DNA of 64,000 bases from Chitinimonas arctica (GCF_007431345.1 NZ_CP041730.1:4588001-4652000), one strand, 5' to 3'. Counted from the stretch's first letter, positions 18,036 to 27,157 are shown. Translations and numbers: made by a program. The notes: generated from the letters alone by a model not told the origin.

Positions 18036-18514
18036 GTATCTCATCGGCATGCGCCGGGCTGTTGTATGTGCTGCCTACACCCGATCCGCCGACAAAATTA
18101 AGGCCATCGTCTGTGCGCTGGCCTGGAGGGTTTTCCTCCTCCTCCGAGATTTCCTCCTCCTCGGGCGGATAAATGCAATATAAATACTTGCTTACCTACC
18201 GTCATCACCCATATGGTGGATAGCGTGCCATTCTTGCCGGGATATGGGGGCTAGTGGATAGAAATGCGGGGTGTTGTTGGCTGTATGCGTGGCGCCAGGC
18301 GGCTGCAGCTATCCGCGCAAGCGCTTGCTACTCCCTATATAATTATGATCAATTTTTCGCTTATCGATTCCGCTCTCTTGCTCTCCGCCTGTGCGGGCGG
18401 CGCCTGGCCGATCCGTGTCCGGAACCGGCTTTGCCGCCCCTCCCCGAATTTAAACGCTTGTGCGGGGAGGGTGGCTTGTAGAGAATGCGGGACACAAAAT
18501 AATTAAGCCCAAGC
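18036..18514. other. Intergenic region upstream of the LuxR-type gene, no gene recognised
   Basis: These 479 bases contain purine/pyrimidine-skewed patches (repeated TCCTCC around 18135-18160) and AT-rich segments (18170-18190, 18335-18365). They contain only short open frames without family resemblance. The segment probably carries the LuxR-gene promoter, but no consensus element stood out. Confidence 0.45.
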
Positions 18515-19630
18515 ATGGCAGAGAACAAACTGCGTCAATACGACCTACTGGTTACCTCCATTCACGCCGTCGTCCTTGAGCCGAATAAATGGGACGGATT
18601 GCTGCGCCGCATCGGCGAGGCCGTGAGCGCCACCTCAGGTGGTTTCTACCTGCGCGACAAAGCCACGGGTAAGCCTTTGCAATGGCATAGCTTTGGCCAT
18701 AGCGAAGCAGTGATCGCCAGTTATGCCGATAAATATCTGCAGATCGACCCTTGGACGGCCATCATCGACCGTACCCCGGTCGGTGAATGGATATGTGAAC
18801 ACCAGCACTTCGACGATCGCTTTGTCGCCCAGAACGAGTTCTTTCAGCACTATATGTTGCCGAATGGATTGCGTAGGGTGATAGGCGCGCGCGCCTTCGA
18901 CGACGGTCACAACGAGGCCATTATCGGCTTTCAGCGGGGTCTCGATGCCGCGCCGTTCAATGAAGGCGAAGCGGAGCTGTTGAAGCGCTTGTCGCCGCAT
19001 ATCGAGCTGGCTTGTCGCTTATCCACCGAATTTTCCCGCTTGCGCATGCAGGCGGCAGTGGCCAGGCAGGCGCTCGACCGCTTGGCAGCGCCCCTGTGGG
19101 TGGTGGATGGCGAGGGAAGGGTGTTGTTCGCCAACCATGCCGCAGAAATAGGCGGCTTGCCCGGTATATGTGTGCGGCAGGGCCGCTTGGTGGCCGACGC
19201 GCCAAATATCCATGCCCGGCTTGCTTCGCTATTGCAGCAGGCCAGCGCACGGCAGGCGCAGGGTGGCGCCCTGGCCTTGGAGCGGACCGATGGTGGCCGC
19301 CTGACCGTGCTGGTCGCGCCCCTGCCGGCCGATTCGCCCCTGGCCGCCGATTCGCAACGGCCCTTGGTCCTGCTGATGGCGCATGACCCCAGCGTCAGCG
19401 AAGCGCAACCGCTGGATGTCCTGGCCGCCCTTTACGGCCTGTCGCCGGCGGAATGTCGCCTGGCTGCCCTGTTGCTGGAAGGCTGTACCCCTTCGGAAGC
19501 GGCGGAGCGCTTGCAGGTGCAGGTCTCTACCGTCCGTACCCAGCTTAAGTCCATGTTCTGGAAGACCGGTACGCATAGGCAAGGCGAGCTGATGAAACTG
19601 CTTTCCGGCGCACTGTTGTTGAAGGTCTAA
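18515..19630 (+). CDS. LuxR-family transcriptional regulator
   Basis: Protein of 371 residues with a C-terminal LuxR/GerE helix-turn-helix at about 308-355 (LSPAECRLAALLLEGCTPSEAAERL, then VSTVRTQLKSMFWKTG). The N-terminal about 190 residues look like a GAF/autoinducer-type sensing fold (DPWTAIIDRTPVGEW region), followed by a short PAS-like stretch (PLWVVDGEGRVLFANHAA, about 192-210). No LuxI synthase is adjacent. This type is often annotated as a helix-turn-helix transcriptional regulator of unknown ligand. Confidence 0.82.
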   Translation: MAENKLRQYDLLVTSIHAVVLEPNKWDGLLRRIGEAVSATSGGFYLRDKATGKPLQWHSFGHSEAVIASYADKYLQIDPWTAIIDRTPVGEWICEHQHFDDRFVAQNEFFQHYMLPNGLRRVIGARAFDDGHNEAIIGFQRGLDAAPFNEGEAELLKRLSPHIELACRLSTEFSRLRMQAAVARQALDRLAAPLWVVDGEGRVLFANHAAEIGGLPGICVRQGRLVADAPNIHARLASLLQQASARQAQGGALALERTDGGRLTVLVAPLPADSPLAADSQRPLVLLMAHDPSVSEAQPLDVLAALYGLSPAECRLAALLLEGCTPSEAAERLQVQVSTVRTQLKSMFWKTGTHRQGELMKLLSGALLLKV

Positions 19631-19702
19631 GAGCGGGCAGAAGGGGCGGCATATATTTCTGCATGGGGGCGAGGCCTATGGCAGAGACCGGTAAAATGGG
19701 CT

Positions 19703-20596
19703 ATGTCCAGCCGCTCTTCTCCCGCTTCGGTGCTTCGCCCCCTACATACCCGCATACTGCAATCCGGCTCCTTCTGGATGTTGCTGGCATCGGTGTTGTT
19801 CGCGTGCATGGGGGCCATCGTCAAGCTGGGCTCAGCCCAATTCAGCACGGCGGAGCTGGTGTTCTATCGTTGTTTTTTCGGGCTGCTGGTGGTGGCCGGC
19901 GTGATAGGGGTGAGAGGCGGCTCCCTGCGCACCCCGGTCCTGGCCAAACAATGCACCCGGGCGATCGCAGGCACCGCCGCGCTGATGATGTCCTTCTATG
20001 CGATTTCGCACCTACCGCTCGCGACGGCCGTCACGCTCAATTACACCTCGCCCATGTTCCTGGCGCTGTTCACCACCATCTGGTTGCGTGAAAGACCCTC
20101 GTTCAACCTGCTGCTGGCCGTGGTGCTGGGCTTTTTCGGGGTGATACTGCTGCTGCATCCAACCTTTGCCCGCGAACAGTGGCTGGCCGGCTTGATCGGG
20201 CTGGGCTCGGGCTTCGGTGCCGGCATCGCCTACCTGAATGTCCGCATGCTGGGGGAGGCCGGCGAGCCGGATTGGCGCACCGTGTTCTATTTTTCCCTGA
20301 TCGCCACCCTGGCGGCCGGCGTCTGGATGCTGTTCGAGCGATTCAGTCCGGTGACCGCCGACAATATCTGGATACTGCTGGGGATGGGGGCATGCGCCAC
20401 CTGTGCGCAACTGGCGATGACGCGCGCCTACCGTACCGGCCGCACCCTGGCGGTAGCCAGCCTGACCTACACCACGGTGCTGTGCTCAAGCCTGTTGGGG
20501 GTGTTAATTTGGCACGACGCCTATCCGCCAAGCAATTGGCTGGCGGTGGGGTTGATCATTGCTAGCGGGTTGATTACTACGCGTCGGTCCGAATAG
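19703..20596 (+). CDS. EamA-type drug/metabolite transporter (DMT superfamily)
   Basis: Inner-membrane exporter of 297 residues with about ten hydrophobic segments in two EamA halves (about 25-150 and 165-290). YRCFFGLLVV and ATAVTLNYTSPMFLALFTTIWLRER are typical of this group. The substrate is unknown. It resembles the other EamA protein (3588-4484) only at family level. It is a single gene between the LuxR gene and a convergent short gene. Confidence 0.88.
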   Translation: MSSRSSPASVLRPLHTRILQSGSFWMLLASVLFACMGAIVKLGSAQFSTAELVFYRCFFGLLVVAGVIGVRGGSLRTPVLAKQCTRAIAGTAALMMSFYAISHLPLATAVTLNYTSPMFLALFTTIWLRERPSFNLLLAVVLGFFGVILLLHPTFAREQWLAGLIGLGSGFGAGIAYLNVRMLGEAGEPDWRTVFYFSLIATLAAGVWMLFERFSPVTADNIWILLGMGACATCAQLAMTRAYRTGRTLAVASLTYTTVLCSSLLGVLIWHDAYPPSNWLAVGLIIASGLITTRRSE

Positions 20597-20633
20597 TCCT
20601 GCTAGGCGGTTTCTTCGCTAACCTTCACATCCT

Positions 20634-20864
20634 TCACATCCGGTTCATTACATTCGCACGCCGTGCAGCGAACTCGGCCTCGACTAGGTCTCCCGATAGG
20701 CCTTGGCCTTTACGCATTGAGACTCGTCCGAGCTCGACCTTGCGTTGCAGGAAAGCGTCGTACTCGCGTACTTCGTCCGAGTGTTGAATGAACTGGCGCA
20801 GCACCGACGATACTAGGCTACGTTTCAACATGGTTTGGCCTTTAGTGTCTAAAACATTCGACAT
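20634..20864 (-). CDS. Small protein, possibly an orphan antitoxin-like protein
   Basis: Protein of 76 residues (65 if it starts at the second ATG, 20831). The pattern EYDAFLQRKVELGRVS followed by VEAEFAARRANVMNR recalls small stability-determinant/antitoxin proteins that carry a toxin-binding tail, but the similarity is weak. No toxin gene follows: only 37 bases separate it from the convergent EamA gene. Treat as hypothetical. Confidence 0.5.
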   Translation of the reverse strand: MSNVLDTKGQTMLKRSLVSSVLRQFIQHSDEVREYDAFLQRKVELGRVSMRKGQGLSGDLVEAEFAARRANVMNRM

Positions 20865-20933
20865 ATCTGTAACGGAGAAATGCCCACCGATGCTTTCGAA
20901 AAAACTCCGGGTGAGGACTTTCGGTAGATATCA

Positions 20934-21773
20934 CTAAGATCGAATCGCCCTCGGGAAAATCGCGCGCAACAACAACATGGGCCAATCCAGGGCCCCCAGC
21001 TTTGGGCGCCGGCGGAACACATCGTAGTCGGCCGCTTCGATCTTCTTGAGAATGGCATCGCCGCCCAGCACGGTAAGACGGATCTCCAGTCCCAGCCGGC
21101 CGGGCAGGGTGGTACCCAAGGGAGAGCCGGCCCGCAGCAGCCGGCGGGTACGGTCGATCTGGAAGGCCATCAAGGCGCGCCAGTTCGCATCCACCTGCGC
21201 CGCCGCGATCTGGGCTTCGGTGACGCCGAAGCGCGCCAATTCGTCTTGCGGCAGGTAGACCCGTTGCTTTTGCCAATCCACCGCGACGTCTTGCCAGAAG
21301 TTGATCAGCTGCAGCGCCGCGCAGATGCCGTCGGACCAGGCGAGTTGCTTGCTGCCTGCCTGCCCGGCCAGATGCAGCACGATACGGCCAACCGGGTTGG
21401 CCGAGCGGCGGCAGTAATGCATGACTTCGCCGAAGTCGGCGAAGCGGGTTTTGACCACATCCTGCGAGAAAGCATCGAGCAGGTCGCGGAATAGTTGCAC
21501 GGGAACCTTATGCGGCACCAGCACCTGGTCGCGCAGATCGGCGAATAGCGCGCTTTGCGGCGCCAGGCCGGCTTCCAGGCGGTCCAGCTCGGCGCGGTAG
21601 CCATCCAGCAGGGCGAGGCGCTCGGCAGGGCCATGGTCGCCCTCGTCGGCGAAATCGTCGGCGGTGCGGGCAAAGCGATAGACGATGGCGATAGGGCGCC
21701 GCATCGCTGGCGGCAGCAATAGCGAGGCGACCGGGAAGTTCTCGTAATGATCAACGGCGTAGGTATCGGACAT
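20934..21773 (-). CDS. hpnC: Squalene/phytoene synthase family protein, HpnC-like
   Basis: Prenyl-condensing enzyme family, 279 residues. The two Asp-rich motifs are visible: FARTADDFADEGD (about 34-46) and INFWQDVAVDWQKQRVYLP (about 157-175). The DHYENFPVASLLLP start is characteristic of HpnC, which works with HpnD and HpnE to make squalene for hopanoids (HpnC converts presqualene diphosphate to hydroxysqualene). No hpnD, hpnE or squalene-hopene cyclase gene is in the window, so the pathway partner genes are elsewhere or absent. A general squalene/phytoene synthase is the alternative. Confidence 0.82.
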   Translation of the reverse strand: MSDTYAVDHYENFPVASLLLPPAMRRPIAIVYRFARTADDFADEGDHGPAERLALLDGYRAELDRLEAGLAPQSALFADLRDQVLVPHKVPVQLFRDLLDAFSQDVVKTRFADFGEVMHYCRRSANPVGRIVLHLAGQAGSKQLAWSDGICAALQLINFWQDVAVDWQKQRVYLPQDELARFGVTEAQIAAAQVDANWRALMAFQIDRTRRLLRAGSPLGTTLPGRLGLEIRLTVLGGDAILKKIEAADYDVFRRRPKLGALDWPMLLLRAIFPRAIRS

Positions 21774-21823
21774 AGCGGCCGATTATACGTGGCCGCTCCG
21801 CTGGCCGCCCGGCCCGACGATTT

Positions 21824-22042
21824 TCAAGCGTAGGTATCGATCTTGCCTTGGTGCGCGGAGATATTGGCGGAGGTCTGGTTCGACTGCTGCACCCGCTCCA
21901 GGCCGGCTTGTGAAATGGCCGCCTTTTTGCGGTCCAGGCGATCCGCTCCGCGTTGCACATCCTGCATCAGGATGCGGGTGGATTCCTGCAGGGTCTGCGA
22001 CAGACTTGCGCTATAGGATTTGACTGCGCCCATGCTGGACAT
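21824..22042 (-). CDS. Small uncharacterised protein (72 aa)
   Basis: No family recognised. It is a Ser/Gln-rich, probably all-helical polypeptide (SYSASLSQTLQESTRILMQD, then LDRKKAAISQAGLERVQQ) without a signal peptide or membrane segment. It is supported as a gene by a good AGGAG seven bases before the ATG and by codon use like its neighbours. A TATAGT -10-like element lies about 45 bases upstream on the minus strand. It is divergent from the PilZ gene. Confidence 0.6.
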   Translation of the reverse strand: MSSMGAVKSYSASLSQTLQESTRILMQDVQRGADRLDRKKAAISQAGLERVQQSNQTSANISAHQGKIDTYA

Positions 22043-22168
22043 GGTTGGACTCCTGTCGAAACGGGTTTATTTTTCCATACTATATGACGGCTTCGGGGTC
22101 GTGCACAGGGCCGGCGGATAAGCGGAAGGTGCGCGCGCCGAAATTTAGGATTGTGCCGATATTGAAGG

Positions 22169-22513
22169 TTGACTACTCTGCCTCAACGCCATTCCGTCCC
22201 GAGACTGCATGTGAGCCGTAACAAGCGCATCAACCGCCGTATCCCGCTGGCTTGCCCGGCGCGTATACGCACCCTTGATCTTGGCCCCAGCTACTACGGC
22301 ACCTGCATCGATCTCTCGGTGGGAGGGCTGACCGTGCACAGCGATTTCGTCCCTAGGCCCGGCGAAATCCTGGAAGTCACGGTCATGCCGCCGCGCACCA
22401 ACGGCCTACCGTCGCAACCGATGACTGCCAGGGTCAAGGTACGTCGCTGCCACGAGCTGGAAGCGGGCCTGCGCTATGAGATCGGCTTGGAGATCGTGCA
22501 GATACTGGAGTAA
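22169..22513 (+). CDS. PilZ-domain protein
   Basis: Small PilZ-type protein, a family that binds cyclic di-GMP and adjusts motility, polysaccharide or pili. The c-di-GMP signature parts are visible: NRRIPLACPARI (RxxxR-like, about 23-34) and DLSVGGLTVHS (D/NxSxxG, about 49-59). The remaining sequence forms the usual beta-barrel. The start is uncertain: TTG 22169 gives 114 residues, and GTG 22211 gives 100 and still includes the whole domain. It probably acts within the motility/c-di-GMP circuitry seen elsewhere in the window. Confidence 0.8.
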   Translation: MTTLPQRHSVPRLHVSRNKRINRRIPLACPARIRTLDLGPSYYGTCIDLSVGGLTVHSDFVPRPGEILEVTVMPPRTNGLPSQPMTARVKVRRCHELEAGLRYEIGLEIVQILE

Positions 22514-22523
22514 GTGCGCTTCA

Positions 22524-23087
22524 TCACGCCAGTGTCACGGCATACAACTCAAAGGACAGTGCCTCATCCTGGAATAGATTGACCTGGTCTTGTATGCACC
22601 GGGTTCGGCTTGTCCCGGTTTCGCTGTAAGTGCCGGTGCCGACATCCCCTACGTAAAATATGTCGTTGCGTCGGAAATCGACTGCAAATCCATGCCTGTC
22701 GCCTTTTAATTCCATCGAGACGTAATATATCCCCGCGTTCAGGGCATCGATTTTACTCTCCAGCGAGTCGCTGGAATCCGAATCGGACGCAAAATCGTGC
22801 ATTGCCTTCCGGCAATTGGTGGCAGCCAGCTTCAGCTTGTAACCCTTTGCCAAATCAGGAAGTCCACCAGCCGAGAAACACCCGCCGTCCTGCAGTTTTT
22901 GACGCGAGGCTATTTTGTCCAGTCGCTTGGCGACCGTATAGATTTCGGCCGTTGGCGTCATGCCATTCAAGCTCTTTTTTATCCAGTCAAATGCGAACGA
23001 AGCGCATATCCCTCCGGTGGAGTGCTTTTTTGAAAGCGAAATTTGAAGTGCCTCGGATATACCTTCGCTGATCGTTTTTTTTGGCAT
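22524..23087 (-). CDS. Candidate YopT/C58-like cysteine protease
   Basis: Protein of 187 residues without a signal peptide. A Cys-His-Asp arrangement like that of the YopT/AvrPphB (C58) papain-fold proteases can be placed. STGGICASFAFDWIKKSL gives Cys28 followed by the conserved Trp35; GDRHGFAVDF gives His132; the hydrophobic strand IFYVGDVGTG gives Asp148. Spacing and local hydrophobic patterns fit the family, but overall similarity cannot be measured here. A Ser/Asp-rich loop lies at 100-108. A perfect TATAAT (minus strand, 23107-23112) lies upstream. It is divergent from the LRR gene, in a more AT-rich patch. Confidence 0.55.
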   Translation of the reverse strand: MPKKTISEGISEALQISLSKKHSTGGICASFAFDWIKKSLNGMTPTAEIYTVAKRLDKIASRQKLQDGGCFSAGGLPDLAKGYKLKLAATNCRKAMHDFASDSDSSDSLESKIDALNAGIYYVSMELKGDRHGFAVDFRRNDIFYVGDVGTGTYSETGTSRTRCIQDQVNLFQDEALSFELYAVTLA

Positions 23088-23354
23088 TTCCCTTTATCCT
23101 TTCGGCATTATATGCATCGCCTATCCATGTTGCGGCGATGACGGTGCGGCTAATTATAAATATCACGCAAATATGGTCAGGCTACGCGAAAGGGGGTGGT
23201 ATTTAAATAATACTTAAGTATAGGACCGACAGCGCAAGTGCTCTTGGCACTATCGATAGCGCGGGTGCAAATTCAGAAGAACATGTTCATCAATGCCTCT
23301 AAGCGATGAAGCGACATGGGAGATCGTTGCCTGTGGATCGCGGAAGGAGCTGTG

Positions 23355-24926
23355 ATGGATCTTGTGATACCTACTCAATCTACGTATGCCGAACGATCGG
23401 CGGCGAGGGCGTCGGCGGCCGCCGCTTCTCCGGAAAGTATCACCGAGCTATGCGATTTCATCCGCCATGACGATCCACGCCATACGGAAGTCGATCTGAG
23501 CGGCAGGCGGCTGACCCGCTATGAATTGACGCAATTGAGCCAGGCGTTGCGCGGCAATACCCAGGTGCGGAAAATCAATCTGCGCAATAACGGTATCGAC
23601 GCGGCCGGCGCCGCCATTCTTGCCAAGGGGCTCGGCGCCAGGCTTGTCGAACTGGATCTTGGCGGCAACCATCTCCGCGACAAGGGCGCGTCTTACTTAG
23701 CTATGCTGCTGCGGTCCACGCCGACGCTGGCTAGCCTCGACATCAGCCGGAATGGGATTGGCACGCGCGGTGCGATGCTGATTGCCGACGAGTTGCCGCT
23801 GTTATCAAGCCTGCGCAAGCTGGACATGAGCGGTAACGAAATTCACTGCGGCGGTATCTGCGTACTGGAAGCACGTTTGGAACATTCCCCCTTGCTTGCG
23901 GTTTATTTGGCCGCGAATCCCGGATGGTCGCCCTTGGACAGAAAGGGGATATTAAGGCAGCCCAGGTTGGCCAGGGTTTTTAATGCAAAAATTCCGGAGA
24001 TCCACGCGCGAATCGCGGCGAACGATCCGCAGTGCACCGAGCTTGATTTGAGCGGTCGTAGATTGGCGGGCGGCGATGTTTTTATTATCTTCTGCATGCT
24101 GGAAAACAATCAGCATATATTGAAAATCAACCTCAGAAGCAATGATATCGGCCATTGCCTACCTGGCCTGATCGGCCAGGGGGGCTGTTGCCGCCTGATT
24201 GAGCTCGATCTAAGCGGCAATGGGATATTTTACAGTTCGATCAATGCGATTGCTGATTTCCTGGCGCAATCGGCAACGATTCGAAAGATGGATCTTAGCG
24301 GAAATTATATCCTGGACACCGATATGCCCCTGTTGGTTGAAGGTCTGCGCCGAAACACCAGCCTGACGCATCTGGATTTGAGTGCAAACTTATTTAAAAT
24401 GCCCGGCGTACGAGTGCTAACCGCCAATTGGTCGGAAGCAGGAAATATCAGGCGCCTGGACTTGCGCGACAATAGCCTGGAAAGCGATGCCGCCAAATTG
24501 TTGGCACGATGGTTGTCGTCCAATGCCACGTTGACCGGATTGGAACTTGATCTGAGCGGAAACATTTCGATGGGTAACAGCGCCGCATTTGAGTTAGGCA
24601 AGACCTTGCCGAGCATCAAAGGGTTGCGGTGCCTGGCCTTGCAAGGGTGCGGCATCAGCGATCCAGGCGCCGAAGTCCTCGCCCAGGGACTTGGACGCAA
24701 CCAGACCGTGGTGGCGGTCGATTTGCGTGGGAATTATATCGGCCCGGCGGCTGTCGGGCCGATCAAGGAAGCCTTGCGGGACAATCGCAGCCTTACCGAC
24801 TTCGACCTAAGCGACAATCTCCTGCCCAGCCGTAGTGTCTGGGAACTTGGCCACCGGCTTGCAGTTCCCGAGTCGAGCTGGACTGACCGATTAAAGCTGA
24901 TTTTGCAGCGATTTTCCGTTTTTTAG
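23355..24926 (+). CDS. Leucine-rich-repeat (ribonuclease-inhibitor type) protein
   Basis: Protein of 523 residues made almost entirely of RI-type LRRs with the consensus LxxLDLSGNxIxxxGAxxLAxxL. An internal duplication is evident: a block starting at about 28 (DPRHTEVDLSGRRLTRYELTQ) recurs at about 213 (DPQCTELDLSGRRLAGGDVF), with the following repeats in register. There is no signal peptide or membrane segment; the N-terminus is Ala/Ser-rich. Such proteins are protein-interaction scaffolds, and several bacterial ones are injected effectors. Start ATG 23355 is chosen for its GAAGGAG; an upstream ATG at 23316 lacks one. Base composition is more AT-rich than the surrounding genes, suggesting acquisition. 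Confidence 0.8.
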   Translation: MDLVIPTQSTYAERSAARASAAAASPESITELCDFIRHDDPRHTEVDLSGRRLTRYELTQLSQALRGNTQVRKINLRNNGIDAAGAAILAKGLGARLVELDLGGNHLRDKGASYLAMLLRSTPTLASLDISRNGIGTRGAMLIADELPLLSSLRKLDMSGNEIHCGGICVLEARLEHSPLLAVYLAANPGWSPLDRKGILRQPRLARVFNAKIPEIHARIAANDPQCTELDLSGRRLAGGDVFIIFCMLENNQHILKINLRSNDIGHCLPGLIGQGGCCRLIELDLSGNGIFYSSINAIADFLAQSATIRKMDLSGNYILDTDMPLLVEGLRRNTSLTHLDLSANLFKMPGVRVLTANWSEAGNIRRLDLRDNSLESDAAKLLARWLSSNATLTGLELDLSGNISMGNSAAFELGKTLPSIKGLRCLALQGCGISDPGAEVLAQGLGRNQTVVAVDLRGNYIGPAAVGPIKEALRDNRSLTDFDLSDNLLPSRSVWELGHRLAVPESSWTDRLKLILQRFSVF

Positions 24927-24994
24927 TGCAATGCTTGCTGAGGGAAACCCTGATTTAATACGCCTACTAGCTTCTCCCGGTATCTATTTCCGGC

Positions 24995-25028
24995 GTCGCA
25001 GATCGGCAGGGGGCTGGCGATCTGCGAC
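24995..25028. terminator. Hairpin between convergent LRR and NHL genes
   Basis: A perfect 11-bp stem (GTCGCAGATCG and its complement) with a 12-base loop lies between the two convergent stops. It has no strong T tract, so it is possibly a bidirectional terminator. Confidence 0.5.
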
Positions 25029-25064
25029 CGTACCTACTTCAAGGATAACGAACTGCCCTTGACT

Positions 25065-26393
25065 TTACTGTGCGCCAACCTGTTGGATGCGATGTTTCAG
25101 GGTATCCGCCACAAAGAGGTCGCCGTATCTATTCGCAACTAAATGACGAGGTTTTTCAAACCAATCTGGCGCGCCGGTGACGGGATCGGTTAGCAGGATC
25201 GTCGTATTGGAAAATAATGCCGTAACCATCCCATTGGTAGCGATTTTTTGGATATATCCCACGCCATTATCAAGTACATAGATGTTGCCGGCGTTGTCTA
25301 TGGTCAGGCTCATGGGCTCAACAAAATTCGGGGTTGCGCCCGCTCGGCTTTGAGGCCCGCCATTTATGCCTGCCAAGGTGCTAACCACGCCAGAAGGGGT
25401 GATTTTACGGATTGCGTTATTGAAACGATCCGCAACAAGGAGATTGCCCTCGGCGTCCACGACCAGGCCGCTTGGATTTCGAAAACTGGCCGCAACACCT
25501 ACGCCGTCTTCCTTGCCCACGCTGCCGCTGCCCGCCAGGGTGGTGACCACGCCCGCTGGGGTTATCTTACGGATCAAGTGGTTGGCGGTATCTGCCACAT
25601 AGACATTCCCGGTAGCGTCTACTGCCAGGCCCTCCGGGTTGTAGAACGAGGCCGACTCCCCCGTGCCGTCATTACGCCCATCCTTGAGGTTGCCGGCCAA
25701 TGTGCTCATCACCCCGGCAGGCGTGATCTTGCGAATTCGACTGCCATCCGAGACGTATACATTGTCCAAGGCATCCACGACCAATCCGAAGGGAGAGAAT
25801 TCGGATTCGTTCCGAGGAGAGCTCACGTCATTGTTTCGCTTAACGCCGCTCGCAAATGTCGTGACGACACTAGCAGGACTAATTTTTCGAACCGCGTTGC
25901 CGCTTGCAACATATAGATTGCCTAAACTGTCCAAGCCTAGTCCCGTTGGCGAAGTAAAGCGGGCTTGGAAGCCAATACCATCCTGATCTCCTGGGGTGCC
26001 GTGAATTGGAGGCCCGGCAAAGGTGGTGATGCCAAGAACCGCAGCATGGCACGATACAGCAATGTTTGAAATGTTGGCCGCCCCCATCTTGCCGGCGGCA
26101 TCTCGTAGTGTGCAAACTTCCGTAAAGCCTGCCGGCTGTCCGACGACCTTCACCTCATAGTTTTCTCCGGCCTGTAATTGACCGGGAAAGGAAAAACTAC
26201 TTACGTTCGGCGGTATCGTGATGATGTCTTGGCCATTCGACAGAATAAGGCCCGTAGCAGATAGACCGCTGACCGTACCGCCCAGGGTATATTTAGCACT
26301 GGGCGCCGGGTGTGATTTATCCCCGCCACCACACGCGGAGATCAAGGCGACCAAGGGGACGAGGCTGATGTAAGCGGCAATACTCTTTTTCAT
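25065..26393 (-). CDS. NHL-repeat beta-propeller lipoprotein
   Basis: Predicted lipoprotein of 442 residues: leader with lipobox LISAC (Cys21) followed by GGGDKS. A short beta-sandwich-like region (about 35-120, GGTVSGLSATGLILSNGQ) precedes about six NHL repeats. These follow the pattern PxGLAVDATGNVYVADTANHLIRKITPAGVVTTLAG (here broken across repeats from about 135 to 440), which should fold as a beta-propeller. The start is ATG 26393; a GTG four codons earlier is possible. The binding partner is unknown. Confidence 0.82.
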   Translation of the reverse strand: MKKSIAAYISLVPLVALISACGGGDKSHPAPSAKYTLGGTVSGLSATGLILSNGQDIITIPPNVSSFSFPGQLQAGENYEVKVVGQPAGFTEVCTLRDAAGKMGAANISNIAVSCHAAVLGITTFAGPPIHGTPGDQDGIGFQARFTSPTGLGLDSLGNLYVASGNAVRKISPASVVTTFASGVKRNNDVSSPRNESEFSPFGLVVDALDNVYVSDGSRIRKITPAGVMSTLAGNLKDGRNDGTGESASFYNPEGLAVDATGNVYVADTANHLIRKITPAGVVTTLAGSGSVGKEDGVGVAASFRNPSGLVVDAEGNLLVADRFNNAIRKITPSGVVSTLAGINGGPQSRAGATPNFVEPMSLTIDNAGNIYVLDNGVGYIQKIATNGMVTALFSNTTILLTDPVTGAPDWFEKPRHLVANRYGDLFVADTLKHRIQQVGAQ

Positions 26394-26677
26394 AATCCGA
26401 AACACGCTTTAGTAAAAAAGAGAAATTTACTCAAAAACAACATGGCTGATTGTCGAAAAGACTGCAATATTTCTGGTTTTTTGCATTGTCTGGGGCCGCA
26501 CAGAGTCATCCCAGCCCTGTTGGCCCTACGGATAATTGGATAATTGAGCCGTGCATCACATAGAGAGGGCTGTGCGGTGGATTTCGTCAGGAAATAGATT
26601 TAATCAAGGAAGGAGGCCGGAGTATTAATTGACCCCCCCAAAAAAAGCGCGGGAATATTTGCCAATGGGACAGCTCT

Positions 26678-27157
26678 TCAACCTCGCAGGGCGGCTTCGA
26701 TCGCGGCGATGTCGATTTTCCCCATCTGCATCATCGCCTCGAAGGCGCGCTTGGCCCTGGCACGATCAGGGTCGGTGTACGCGGCGGTGAGGATGCGTGG
26801 GGTGATCTGCCACGATAAGCCCCACTTGTCCTTGCACCAACCGCACTCGCTCGCCTGGCCACCGCTTTTGATGATCGCATCCCACAGGCGGTCGGTTTCG
26901 GCCTGATCGTCGGTCGCAACCTGGAAGGAGAACGCCTCGCTATGTTTGAATGCCGGACCGCCGTTCAGGCCAAGACAGGGGATGCCCATCACCGTGAATT
27001 GGACCGTCAGGACGTCGCCCTGCTTGCCATCTGGATAGTCGCCCGGCGCGCGATGGACAGCGTCCACCGTACTGTCCGGGAAGGTCTCGGCGTAGAATCG
27101 GGCTGCTTCTTCGGCGGTGCCGTCGAACCACAGGCAAATGGTGTTTTTGCTGACCAT
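26678..27157 (-). CDS. VOC-superfamily (PhnB-like) protein
   Basis: Protein of 159 residues of the glyoxalase/bleomycin-resistance (VOC) fold, in the group once named 3-demethylubiquinone-9 3-methyltransferase-like. Typical parts are ICLWFDGTAEEAARFYAETFPDS, VMGIPCLGLNGGP, FSFQVATDDQAETDRLWD and CGWCKDKWGLSWQITP. These are usually single-domain, homodimeric metal-binding proteins. The substrate is unknown, and the old methyltransferase name should not be taken as function. Confidence 0.88.
   Translation of the reverse strand: MVSKNTICLWFDGTAEEAARFYAETFPDSTVDAVHRAPGDYPDGKQGDVLTVQFTVMGIPCLGLNGGPAFKHSEAFSFQVATDDQAETDRLWDAIIKSGGQASECGWCKDKWGLSWQITPRILTAAYTDPDRARAKRAFEAMMQMGKIDIAAIEAALRG

Noticed and set aside
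18254..18481. 75-codon open frame upstream of the LuxR-type gene
   Set aside because: No ribosome-binding site, Cys/Ala/Arg-rich translation without a recognisable pattern, in a region that looks non-coding.
22155..22162. GCCGATAT resembling a FliA -10 element before the PilZ gene
   Set aside because: No TAAAG/TCAAG-like -35 element lies 14-15 bases upstream.
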